Made by a program: the position numbers and the translations under genes. Source: JANXQG01 sp964615095 (GTDB taxonomy: Bacteria > Planctomycetota > Planctomycetia > Pirellulales > Thermoguttaceae). Taken from it: DNA of 64,000 nucleotides. Shown piece after piece: positions 1-7,341 of this stretch (within the stretch, counting starts at the first letter, position 1; the number at the start of each line of letters is the position of its first letter). The DNA is taken from positions 4,758 to 68,757 of the forward strand of contig CAZTPX010000038.1 of NCBI GenBank assembly GCA_964615095.1, in the 5' to 3' direction. The notes beneath the pieces were generated by a model. It did no database searches, was not told the DNA's origin, and saw nothing but the letters and a program-made list of their open reading frames with translations.

Positions 1-1713
1 GTCGGGTCTGACGATACTACCCCGGCAGCACAGTTGATCAATACCAACCCGAAGCGCCAGCGAGGGTCCCTCGCTGGCGCTTCGGGTTGGTGTGAGGAGC
101 CTCCATGCCGGGGTAATACTGGGGCGACGAAAGTCACTCCGCCAGGTTCCATCGTCGCGGGAGAGAAACCGGGGGATTCAGACCCCCAGCCGAAGACCAC
201 GGAAACCGTGGCGGAGCAATCGGTGACAGCAGCCAACGCGACCAACGCAGGAACTGCCAAAGCAAAGCCCGTTCAGGAAAGTGAACCGCGGCTGACCGAT
301 GTCGGCCAACGGCCGACCGAGACAGTGCGCGTCGACATCGACCGCTTGGACCACCTGATGGACCTTGCCGGGCAGTTGGTCATCAACAAGGCGCAGTTCG
401 TGCAAATCGGCGACAGATTCCGAGGATCGCTAGGGTGCAAGCACTCGGAGCAAGCGTTGAACAGGATCTCGGCCGAGTTGGACCGCATGGGCGGTCAGAT
501 GGTCCTGCGACTCGATGGTGAACAATCGGCCGCCGTACAGGAAGGCATCCGCAGCCATGTGCGGCGGATACAGAACGAGTTGGAACCGCTCCGCCGCGAG
601 GTCGAGGCTTTCAGCCGGGCCCGCGTTGTCGTCGAGGACCTGTTCGAAGCGATCCATCAACTGGGGCGCGTCAGCGACGGGATCCAACAGAGCGTCATGG
701 ATACGCGGATGGTCCCCATTGGTCCTTTGTTCGCACGCTTCAGACGCGTGGTTCGCGACATCACGCGCGCCAACGGCAAGCAGGCCCGGCTGGAGATTCG
801 CGGCGAGAACACCGAACTGGACAAGCGGATGATCGACGAACTGAACGACCCCTTGGTCCACCTGGTGCGCAATTCGGTGGACCATGGCATTGAATCACCC
901 GAGGTCCGCGAGGCGGCCGGGAAGCCGCGCGAGGGGACCGTGACGCTCGATGCGTTGCACCGCGGCAACAGCATCGTGATCGAGGTCCGCGACGACGGCA
1001 AGGGCCTGGATGCCGATCGCATCCTGCGAAAGTGCCTGGAGAAGGGCATGGTGACCAAGGCCGACGCGGATAAAATGACGACGCAACAGATCTACCAGAA
1101 GATCTGGGAGCCCGGGTTCAGCACGGCGGAAAAGGTGACCGAAGTTTCCGGACGCGGCATGGGAATGGACATCGTCAAGTCGAAGATCGACGATCTCAGC
1201 GGAACGGTCGATATCGCCAGCGCGCCGGGACAGGGCACCACGATCACGATCAAGTTGCCGCTGACGCTGGCGATCCTCCCCTCCCTGATGGTCGAGATCC
1301 GCGGCGACGTGTTTGCCATCCCCATGGAGGCCGTCGCCGAAATCGTGAGCGTGGCCCCCAACCAGGTGAATTCCGTCCAAGGGCGGCAGATGGCCTGCGT
1401 GCGCGGGCGAACGGTCGCCCTTTTGCGTCTGGGCAACCTGCTCAGTTTTCACGGTGCCGGTGCGGACGCGGCCGCCCCATCCGCGGAAACCACGCTGGTG
1501 ATCGTGGGCGAGGCGGGCCAGGAGATCGGCCTGGCCGTCGACCGCGTCATCGGCGAAGAGGAAGTGGTCATCAAGTCCATCGCCGACAACTTCGCCAATG
1601 TTCCTGGAATCGCCGGGGCCAGTATCCTCGGCGACGGACGCATTTCGCTGATCCTCGATATTGCCGGCCTCGTCGAGATCGTATCCAAGAAGGCCGCCTG
1701 CGCAACTCGCTAA
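1..1713 (+). CDS. cheA: Chemotaxis histidine kinase CheA (5' end outside window)
   Basis: The frame is open from base 1, so the gene starts upstream and the phosphotransfer (P1) domain is not in the window. What remains is a low-complexity linker, the dimerisation helix (RVDIDRLDHLMDLAGQL, about nt 322-380), the HATPase domain with N-box (LVHLVRNSVDHG, about 856-891), G1 (DDGKGLD, about 993) and G2 (GRGMGMDIV, about 1150), then the C-terminal CheW-like regulatory domain (about 1260-1700). CheA autophosphorylates and passes phosphate to CheY; the kinase core keeps all ATP-binding boxes and should be active if P1 is intact. It is followed by cheC, cheD and receiver genes, forming one chemotaxis cluster. 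The linker contains an in-frame palindromic element (18-115) encoding NPKRQRGSLAGASG; see the separate entry. Confidence 0.95.
   Translation, partial: VGSDDTTPAAQLINTNPKRQRGSLAGASGWCEEPPCRGNTGATKVTPPGSIVAGEKPGDSDPQPKTTETVAEQSVTAANATNAGTAKAKPVQESEPRLTDVGQRPTETVRVDIDRLDHLMDLAGQLVINKAQFVQIGDRFRGSLGCKHSEQALNRISAELDRMGGQMVLRLDGEQSAAVQEGIRSHVRRIQNELEPLRREVEAFSRARVVVEDLFEAIHQLGRVSDGIQQSVMDTRMVPIGPLFARFRRVVRDITRANGKQARLEIRGENTELDKRMIDELNDPLVHLVRNSVDHGIESPEVREAAGKPREGTVTLDALHRGNSIVIEVRDDGKGLDADRILRKCLEKGMVTKADADKMTTQQIYQKIWEPGFSTAEKVTEVSGRGMGMDIVKSKIDDLSGTVDIASAPGQGTTITIKLPLTLAILPSLMVEIRGDVFAIPMEAVAEIVSVAPNQVNSVQGRQMACVRGRTVALLRLGNLLSFHGAGADAAAPSAETTLVIVGEAGQEIGLAVDRVIGEEEVVIKSIADNFANVPGIAGASILGDGRISLILDIAGLVEIVSKKAACATR
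18..115. mobile_element. MITE-like palindromic element inserted in frame within cheA
   Basis: The ends are inverted repeats TACCCCGGCA (18-27) and TGCCGGGGTA (106-115). Inside is a perfect 24-bp inverted repeat (43-66 with 68-91, one-base loop). The element is flanked by a 4-bp direct repeat ATAC (14-17 and 116-119), as expected of a target duplication. Element plus duplication is 102 bp, or 34 codons, so the cheA frame is preserved. No transposase is encoded; it would have to be mobilised in trans. The call as an inserted element is inferred from the repeat architecture. Confidence 0.6.
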
Positions 1714-1733
1714 AGGAATGACGCAAGAATGAG

Positions 1734-1787
1734 TGTCGCCTTTCGCTCCGCGAAAGTAGCGCAACTTTCGCGGAGCGAAAGGCGACA
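1734..1787. repeat. 24-bp perfect inverted repeat between cheA and cheC
   Basis: Arms 1734-1757 and 1764-1787 are perfectly complementary with a 6-nt loop. The core TTTCGCTCCGCGAAAG is itself self-complementary. There is no T-run, so it is not a canonical terminator; it lies inside the presumed che operon and could attenuate transcription or stabilise mRNA ends. Confidence 0.75.
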
Positions 1788-1829
1788 ATACGACAGTTAT
1801 TGATTCACCGGTCCCAAAGGACGAACACC

Positions 1830-2453
1830 ATGTTGGAAACTGTTAACGAAAACGTCAAGCTACTGGCCGGACTGCAAGAACTGTTCGCATCGGCCACACA
1901 CGATGCTTCGGCCGCAATGTGCCGCTGGACCGACGGGATTATCACCGTCGCGCTCGATGAGGTCAAGCAAGTGGCATTGGAAGACGTCGCGATCGAACTG
2001 GCCGTCGGCGACGAGCCGCTGACCATGGTTGTCATGACGCTCAATGGGCAACGTGGTGGCAGCATCATTTTGATGTTCGATGAACTGAACGGGAGGCAAT
2101 TGGCTGCCTCGCTGTTGGGGCACGAGGCCGGCACGGAACCCGAGTGGAGCGAACTGGAAAAGTCGGCGCTGATGGAAACGGGCAACATCCTCGGCTGCGC
2201 CTACGTGAACGCGCTCACGCGCCTGGTGGGAATGGACCTGCTCCCCTCGCCGCCCTACTTCATCCAGGATTTCGGGGCCAGCGTCCTCCAGCAGGCATTG
2301 ATGACCCAGGCCGAGACCAGCGACCGCCTCTTGCTCTGCGACATCGGCTTCCGCCGCCAAGGGGAGGTACTCGATTGGCGCGTCGTCTTCGTTCCCACGC
2401 CCGGACTACAGGAGTCGCTCGAACGGTCGCTCCATGCGGCCCCCCAGCCATGA
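1830..2453 (+). CDS. cheC: CheC-family chemotaxis phosphatase
   Basis: This 207-residue protein belongs to the CheC/CheX/FliY family, which removes phosphate from CheY. The conserved helix motif E-x-x-N is at E116/N119 (METGNILG), followed by the usual second asparagine in the same helix; only one clear phosphatase motif is seen, whereas classical CheC has two. The ATG at 1830 is preferred over an in-frame TTG at 1800 because AAGGACG lies at a good distance upstream. It sits between cheA and cheD; CheC and CheD form a complex in Bacillus and Thermotoga, so adaptation here probably uses the CheC/CheD/CheY feedback loop. No CheB or CheR is in the window. Confidence 0.85.
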   Translation: MLETVNENVKLLAGLQELFASATHDASAAMCRWTDGIITVALDEVKQVALEDVAIELAVGDEPLTMVVMTLNGQRGGSIILMFDELNGRQLAASLLGHEAGTEPEWSELEKSALMETGNILGCAYVNALTRLVGMDLLPSPPYFIQDFGASVLQQALMTQAETSDRLLLCDIGFRRQGEVLDWRVVFVPTPGLQESLERSLHAAPQP

Positions 2454-2490
2454 AAGAACTCAGGACTTTGCGAGAGGAGGACCCCGCGAA

Positions 2491-2982
2491 ATGACCACCA
2501 CGGCGACAAACGCAAAAACCCCGGAAACGATGGTCGGCATGGGACAAATAGCCGCCGGCGGGCCACCTCAGAAAATGAAGGCGGTCGTCGGCTCTTGTAT
2601 TGCCCTGTCGCTCTATCACCCGCGGCTCAAACGGGGCGCGATGGCACACATCGTCCTGCCGGAGTCGGCGGGGCGGGACGGCCTGCCGGGCAAGTTTGCC
2701 AATACGGCGATTCCCCGCATGTTGGAATTACTGAAGGAGCTGAATGCGCCGGCCGCTTGCCTGACGGCAAAACTTGCCGGAGGCGCCAATATGTTCGGCA
2801 GCGCCGGACCTCTGCAGATCGGCGATGCCAACATTGAGGCCGTTGCTCAATCGCTGCGGGCCGCCGGCATCCGCATCACGGCACAAGACGTCGGTGGAAA
2901 TCGCGGACGACGCGTGACCTTCGAATGTGAAGGCGGAACCATGCTCGTCGAATCCGCCGGCCAACCAACGAAAACCTTATGA
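2491..2982 (+). CDS. cheD: CheD chemoreceptor glutamine deamidase
   Basis: This 163-residue protein has the CheD catalytic features: Cys36 in VVGSCIAL and His53 in GAMAHIVLP, then a glycine-rich stretch (KLAGGANMFG) and IGDANIEA. CheD deamidates glutamines on chemoreceptors and binds CheC. The start at ATG 2491 follows a strong AGGAGG site. The gene begins 37 nt after cheC, consistent with cotranscription. A short hairpin (3002-3020) separates it from the next gene. Confidence 0.9.
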   Translation: MTTTATNAKTPETMVGMGQIAAGGPPQKMKAVVGSCIALSLYHPRLKRGAMAHIVLPESAGRDGLPGKFANTAIPRMLELLKELNAPAACLTAKLAGGANMFGSAGPLQIGDANIEAVAQSLRAAGIRITAQDVGGNRGRRVTFECEGGTMLVESAGQPTKTL

Positions 2983-3001
2983 AATCCAACACCACGCTTG
3001 C

Positions 3002-3020
3002 GGCAGGTTGAAAACCTGTC
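3002..3020. repeat. Short hairpin between cheD and cheY
   Basis: GGCAGGTT and AACCTGTC pair with a 3-nt loop and one mismatch. It sits in the cheD-cheY spacer, upstream of the cheY ribosome-binding site, and resembles the other dispersed hairpins in this window. No function can be assigned. Confidence 0.5.
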
Positions 3021-3043
3021 CTACGAATCGGGAGGCTTGTACC

Positions 3044-3427
3044 ATGCCACGCAGACTCTTAGTCGCCGATGACGCCATGATCATCCGGCAAATCATCAAG
3101 GATATGGCCGTCGGTGCCGGCTGGGAAGTGGTCGGCGAGGCCAGCAACGGCCAAGAGGCCATCGACCGGTATCGGGAATTGCAGCCCGACGCCGTGACGC
3201 TCGACCTGGTAATGCCCGAACACGACGGTTTGCACGCCTTGCACGGCATCCTAGCGTTCGATTCCGAGGCCAAGGTCCTCGTAGTCAGCGCCCTGGAGCA
3301 ACGGGGCGTGCTCAAGGACGCCATTAAGGCCGGCGCCTCCGATTTCGTCGCCAAGCCGTTCGACAAGCGGAGCCTCGCGGCGACCTTGGAACAACTGGTC
3401 CCCCACACGGCTGGCGAGGCGTCATGA
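3044..3427 (+). CDS. cheY: CheY-like single-domain response regulator
   Basis: This is a 127-residue receiver domain with no output domain. It carries the acidic pair (LVADDAMII), the phosphoacceptor aspartate in VTLDLVMPEHDG, the conserved Ser in VVSALE and the lysine in VAKPFDK. It is the best candidate for the CheY that receives phosphate from the upstream CheA and is dephosphorylated by CheC. Start ATG 3044 follows GGGAGG; a longer in-frame reading exists but overlaps cheD and has no ribosome-binding site. The broken gene at 3970 is a close N-terminal paralogue. Confidence 0.88.
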   Translation: MPRRLLVADDAMIIRQIIKDMAVGAGWEVVGEASNGQEAIDRYRELQPDAVTLDLVMPEHDGLHALHGILAFDSEAKVLVVSALEQRGVLKDAIKAGASDFVAKPFDKRSLAATLEQLVPHTAGEAS

Positions 3428-3471
3428 AAGTCGAACCAGGATCCACACCTCGGATAGTCTAAGGAGACCCG

Positions 3472-3936
3472 ATGATGACAACCTCGCTTTCCCCATCCCA
3501 TCCGGCCAAACTCGTCTTGATCGACGACGACCGAGCCATGGTTCGACTTCTGGCCGCCATCATCCACCGCTCATTTCGCCACGACATCGAAATGCAGACC
3601 TATTCCGATCCTGCACTCGCGCAAGACTGCCTGGAGCGGGATTTAGTCGACATCGTGGTGACGGATTTGGAAATGCCCCAGATCAACGGCCTGGAAATCC
3701 TCCGCATCGCCAAGAGCCGGAACCCATGTGCTCAGGTTGTGCTGGTGACGGGACATTCGTGCGTCGACGCCCTGCTCGAAGCCCTGGAACACGGTGCTAG
3801 CGACTATCTGCTCAAGCCGGTCGATAAGGCGTTGTTCCTGCAACTGATCGGCGACGCCCTGGCGCGGGTTGCCCGCTGGCGAGAGGCCCTGGCTGGCACG
3901 CTCAGCGGTATCCAAGCAACGCGCGATGCACAATAA
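3472..3936 (+). CDS. Response regulator receiver-domain protein
   Basis: This 154-residue protein is a receiver domain with a short C-terminal tail. Motifs are LIDDDRAM, phosphoacceptor Asp in VVTDLEMPQING, LVTGHS and LLKPVDK. The C-terminal helix (LARVARWREALAGTLSG) extends beyond the usual receiver fold but is too short for a known output domain. A strong AAGGAGA precedes tandem ATGs at 3472. It lies 44 nt after cheY and is probably in the same operon. It differs enough from the 3044 protein to suggest a distinct role, such as phosphate sink or a different target. Confidence 0.85.
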   Translation: MMTTSLSPSHPAKLVLIDDDRAMVRLLAAIIHRSFRHDIEMQTYSDPALAQDCLERDLVDIVVTDLEMPQINGLEILRIAKSRNPCAQVVLVTGHSCVDALLEALEHGASDYLLKPVDKALFLQLIGDALARVARWREALAGTLSGIQATRDAQ

Positions 3937-3969
3937 CTCGAGTGCGTTGGGCCGGGCGAGGGAATAGCC

Positions 3970-4048
3970 ATGACGAGAACGCTCCTAATTACCGACGACG
4001 CCATTATCGTTCGCGAAATAATCAAGGACATCGTCGGCCTGACCTACG
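3970..4048 (+). pseudogene. Truncated CheY paralogue (N-terminal remnant)
   Basis: The first ~22 codons read RTLLITDDAIIVREIIKDIV, clearly paralogous to the start of the 3044 protein (RRLLVADDAMIIRQIIKDM). After about 4040 similarity stops: no phosphoacceptor aspartate, no KP motif, and the frame runs on antisense to the response regulator at 4105-4488. A start codon is present (ATG 3970). Similarity ends just before a 25-nt sequence resembling the right end of the element in cheA, so an insertion/deletion event may have removed the rest. Confidence 0.7.
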
Positions 4049-4104
4049 TGAGGATCTTCCATGCCGGCGTAACAACCGTACTCATCACGTGGAGCGTGAT
4101 GGAT

Positions 4105-4488
4105 TTACTTGCCCAGGAGTTGGCCGACTTTCTCGCAAAGGCGATTGAGGTCAACCGGCTTTTCCATGAACTCGGCCACGGGCAGCCAGGTGGCGTCGCG
4201 GTCCTTGTTGCTGAAACCCAAGGGGAAAGTGTTGTTGACCGCCGTCAAGAGCACGACGGGCAAGGCGCCGAAGTTGCGGCGAATGGCGCGGGCGACGTCA
4301 AAGCCGGCCGTGTCGTTCTCGGGGAACATGACGTCGAGGATCACCGCATCGGGCCGGCGTTGGCGGATGCGGTCGACGGCCTTGTCGGCGTCGGTCTCTT
4401 GGGCCGTCTCGTGGCCGTGACTTTTGAGCATCGTGCTCACCGCGCCGGCAAAATCCTCATCGTCGTCTACGATCAATACGTATGCCAT
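4105..4488 (-). CDS. Response regulator receiver protein
   Basis: This 127-residue receiver domain has the acidic cluster VDDDEDFAG, phosphoacceptor Asp in VILDVMFPENDTAGFD, the conserved Thr in LLTAVN and the lysine in FMEKPVD. It has no output domain. GGAGA precedes ATG 4488. It starts 17 nt after the histidine kinase at 4506-5972, so the two form a two-component pair. Its 3' end faces the broken che receiver gene. Confidence 0.88.
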   Translation of the reverse strand: MAYVLIVDDDEDFAGAVSTMLKSHGHETAQETDADKAVDRIRQRRPDAVILDVMFPENDTAGFDVARAIRRNFGALPVVLLTAVNNTFPLGFSNKDRDATWLPVAEFMEKPVDLNRLCEKVGQLLGK

Positions 4489-4505
4489 GATCAAGTCTCC
4501 AGGTG

Positions 4506-5972
4506 TCAAGGAAGCCTGGGGGCTTCGCCCCAGCAGGCCGGAAAATCGAGAGTAAATAGTGTGCCCTGTTGGGGAGCGCTTTCCACGCGCACGCCGACGT
4601 TGCCGGCCATGGCCACTTGGCGAACGATGGCCAGGCCCAGGCCGGTCGAGGCCTTGTTGTGTTTTACCGCCTCGGAGGTGCGATAGTAATCGTCGAAAAT
4701 CTGCGGCAGTTTGCTCGTGGGGATGCCAATGCCCGCGTCTTCCACGCTGACGACCGCGCCGCCGCCGGGTTTGGCCCGGCAGGAGACCGACACTTTCTGC
4801 CCCGGCAGGGAATAGGCGACCGCGTTGGAGAGGACGTTGTCGATCATCATCACGGCGTGGTCGTAGACCCCGCTGACCGTGGCCGCGGAGATATTCTCGG
4901 CAAAGCCGATTCCCCGCTTCGCCGCCAGCGGCTCGATCGCCGCCAGACAGGCGCAAAGGACTTCGTGCAACTCCAGCGCCGCCGGCTGGGGCGAGGCCTG
5001 GGCACTGGAACGGAGGTTGGCCAGTTGCAACATGGCCTTGATCTCGCGGGAGAGCATGTCGCAGCGGTCGGAAATCTTGCCGATCACCTGGGCGGCCTCG
5101 TCGGGGAGTTTGCCGCAGAACCCGCCCAGGAGTACTTGCGTGTTGGCTTGAATGGCGGCAAAAGGGGCCTTGAGTTGGTGCGTGGTTTGCAACATGTGCC
5201 TGGCCCGCTCGTCGGTGGCAGCCATAAGGCGGCGATTGGTCGCCGCCAATTCGGCGTCGCGCTGCCGCAGGGCGCCGGCCAGCCGCGAAGCCAGAAACCA
5301 GATCGTCACGGAGATGAACGCGACCGAGCTTGCATAGGCCGCCAACATCGTCCGCGGAAGCTCGCCCCGCTCCCAAGGCGGAAAGGAAACCCACACCGAT
5401 TGCGGCGGGATCACGCCGGAGCTTTCCAGCGCGACGCACAGCACGTACATGGCCAGGGCAATCACCGTAACGACCAGGCTCTCGACCGATGAAAAGAAGA
5501 TGCAGGCCAGAACGATGTGAAACAGGACCATCAACGGTGCGACGGTGCCCACGCTGCCGAGGAAATGGACGACCACGGTAAGCACGGCCAAGTCGACGAG
5601 GATTTGCAGCCAAAGGTGCCCATGGGCGCGGGCTGCTGGGGTCGGGCTACCTTTGGCCGCGCGGAGCATCGCCAGGTAGCCGACGTTGGCCAGCGCCAGC
5701 GCCCCGGCAACGGCCAGCGGCCAGAGGACCAGCAGCCGAATGCCTTGCTGCAGAAACCAAGGACCGGCTACCCAGGCCGCCAGGGCCAAGGCCAGCATGG
5801 CCGCGACCACCAGCCACCGCAACTTGCAGAACCACTCGGCATGGCGCAGCAGGAGCGGACCGTCGGCCGCCGACCATGAGTACATGGTGCCCGCGGGCGG
5901 CTCGGCCGCTGCCGGAGCGGCCAGCGGCAGGTCGTAAACGGCCCGCTTTACCGTGGTGGTTGCAGTGGTCAA
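4506..5972 (-). CDS. Membrane sensor histidine kinase
   Basis: This 488-residue protein has an N-terminal cytoplasmic stretch, about six hydrophobic membrane segments (roughly residues 52-70, 78-102, 121-138, 144-162, 165-183, 208-230) and a short coiled coil. The phosphoacceptor His265 is in TTHQLKAPF. N-box (MIDNVLSNAV), G1 (VEDAGIGIP), F-box (FDDYYR) and G2 (STGLGLAIV) are intact. No periplasmic sensor domain is present, so the stimulus is probably sensed by the membrane domain, resembling kinases with a multi-TM input region. Translation probably starts at TTG 5972 behind GAAGGAAA. It is paired with the receiver gene immediately downstream. Confidence 0.9.
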   Translation of the reverse strand: MTTATTTVKRAVYDLPLAAPAAAEPPAGTMYSWSAADGPLLLRHAEWFCKLRWLVVAAMLALALAAWVAGPWFLQQGIRLLVLWPLAVAGALALANVGYLAMLRAAKGSPTPAARAHGHLWLQILVDLAVLTVVVHFLGSVGTVAPLMVLFHIVLACIFFSSVESLVVTVIALAMYVLCVALESSGVIPPQSVWVSFPPWERGELPRTMLAAYASSVAFISVTIWFLASRLAGALRQRDAELAATNRRLMAATDERARHMLQTTHQLKAPFAAIQANTQVLLGGFCGKLPDEAAQVIGKISDRCDMLSREIKAMLQLANLRSSAQASPQPAALELHEVLCACLAAIEPLAAKRGIGFAENISAATVSGVYDHAVMMIDNVLSNAVAYSLPGQKVSVSCRAKPGGGAVVSVEDAGIGIPTSKLPQIFDDYYRTSEAVKHNKASTGLGLAIVRQVAMAGNVGVRVESAPQQGTLFTLDFPACWGEAPRLP

Positions 5973-6273
5973 AAATGTTTCCTTCGACTCTTGGTCGCGT
6001 AGCGACCACCGATGGTAGCCGTGGGTTTCAACCCACGGTTTGCGATGCGCACGTATTGCCCCGTCGCGTAGCGACGATTGATTTTCATTCGTCGCTACGC
6101 GACGGGGGAAAGCGTTGGGGGGATTTTGTCCGTGGGTTGAAACCCACGGCTACCGTCATAGCGTCGCTACGCGACGAGTGACAGCCTCTACCTACGGAAC
6201 AAAACCACACCGTTCGCTCCTGTCAATTTCCCCGTAGCGACCCACTTTTGCGCAAGCTGTCCCACCCTACTTC
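5973..6273. repeat. Intergenic cluster of inverted repeats
   Basis: No gene is seen. The spacer holds a nested set of palindromes. A 24-nt sequence at 6015-6038 (GTAGCCGTGGGTTTCAACCC...) is perfectly complementary to 6130-6153, and each is also internally palindromic. Within them, 6059-6077 pairs perfectly with 6089-6107 (core GTCGCGTAGCGACGA, 11-nt loop), and further GTCGCTACGCGAC copies occur near 5993-6005 and 6162-6175. It lies between convergent-to-divergent neighbours (kinase start and korB end). Some of it may act as the korB terminator. Confidence 0.8.
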
Positions 6274-7341
6274 TCAATCCACTAGCCAGGTCGTACCGGA
6301 GCGGAGCAAGCGCGGCAGGTCGCCGTGGCCGCGCTCGGCGACCACTTCGTCGATTTGCTGGATCAAGAGATCGTCGTAGGTCGGTTTTTGCACCTGGCGG
6401 AAAATGCCGAAGGCCATGGGCTTTTCCGGCGGGGTGAAACTGGACAACAAGTAGGCTGCCACGCGCGACGGCTCGCCCGTGTCGTGGACCATCAAGTCTT
6501 CTTCCCGCACGCCGCCGGCGCCGACCGTGACCACCTCCGCCGTCGTGCCACGGAGCACGATCCCCTTCTCCCGATCCTTGCCGAAACGCACGGCTTGGCC
6601 GTGTTCCAGGAAAACCATGTGATTCTCGCGATCGGAACGTTCACCCAGGCTGCTCAACACGCCCTCGTTGAAGACCACGCAATCTTGCAGGATCTCGATG
6701 AACGACACACCCTTGTGCCGCGCCGCCGCTTCTAGCGTCTGGGCCAGATGCTGCGGGTTAGCCACCAGCGATCGGGCCACGAACGTGGCCTCGGCCGCCA
6801 GGGCGATCTCGATCGGATGGATCGGCTGCTCGATCGTCCCCCAAGGACTCGATTTGGTCTTCTTGCCGAACTCCGAAGTGGGCGAGTACTGGCCCTTGGT
6901 CAAACCATAGATCTGGTTGTTCAACAAAAGGATATTCAGATCGAGGTTCCGCCGCAGGCAGTGGATGAAGTGGTTCGTGCCGATCGACAGGCTGTCGCCG
7001 TCGCCGGTGATCACCCACACGGAAAGATCGGGCCTTGCGCATTTCACGCCCATGGCGATGGCCGGTGCGCGGCCGTGAATGCCGTGGAAGCCGTAAGTGT
7101 TCAGATAATAGGGGAATCGCGACGAACAGCCGATGCCCGAAACAAAACAAATCTTCTCCCGCGGAATCCCCAGCTTCGGCAGCACGTTCTGCACCTGCAT
7201 GAGAATGCCGTGGTCGCCGCAGCCGGGACACCATTTCACTTCCTGGCCGGACTGAAAATCCTTGCGCGTCAACGGATGCGGATGGGCCAGTTGCGGGGGG
7301 CAACTCTCCGCCGCGACATCTTGTGGTGCATCAATACTCAT
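6274..7341 (-). CDS. korB: 2-oxoacid:ferredoxin oxidoreductase, beta subunit
   Basis: This 355-residue thiamine-diphosphate subunit has the cysteine motif WCPGCGDHG near residues 37-45 and the ThDP/Mg motif GDGDSLSIG followed by NHFIH, then LNNQIYGLTKGQ. It catalyses ferredoxin-linked oxidative decarboxylation (or reverse carboxylation) of a 2-oxoacid together with the alpha/gamma subunit; sequence type matches KorB, so 2-oxoglutarate is the likely substrate, though pyruvate or others cannot be excluded. Its ATG overlaps the end of korA by 4 nt (ATGA), showing translational coupling. Confidence 0.9.
   Translation of the reverse strand: MSIDAPQDVAAESCPPQLAHPHPLTRKDFQSGQEVKWCPGCGDHGILMQVQNVLPKLGIPREKICFVSGIGCSSRFPYYLNTYGFHGIHGRAPAIAMGVKCARPDLSVWVITGDGDSLSIGTNHFIHCLRRNLDLNILLLNNQIYGLTKGQYSPTSEFGKKTKSSPWGTIEQPIHPIEIALAAEATFVARSLVANPQHLAQTLEAAARHKGVSFIEILQDCVVFNEGVLSSLGERSDRENHMVFLEHGQAVRFGKDREKGIVLRGTTAEVVTVGAGGVREEDLMVHDTGEPSRVAAYLLSSFTPPEKPMAFGIFRQVQKPTYDDLLIQQIDEVVAERGHGDLPRLLRSGTTWLVD

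Noticed and set aside
1734..1787. Intrinsic terminator after cheA
   Set aside because: The stem is strong, but no T-run follows and cheC continues in the same direction; kept as a repeat only.
895..1788. Long - strand frame opposite cheA
   Set aside because: It lies antisense to the conserved CheA kinase core, has no ribosome-binding site or motif, and its length follows from the GC-rich codon bias of the + strand gene.
5985..6185. CRISPR array
   Set aside because: Repeated GTCGCTACGCGAC units are inverted and irregularly spaced, not direct repeats with unique equal spacers; no cas genes are nearby.
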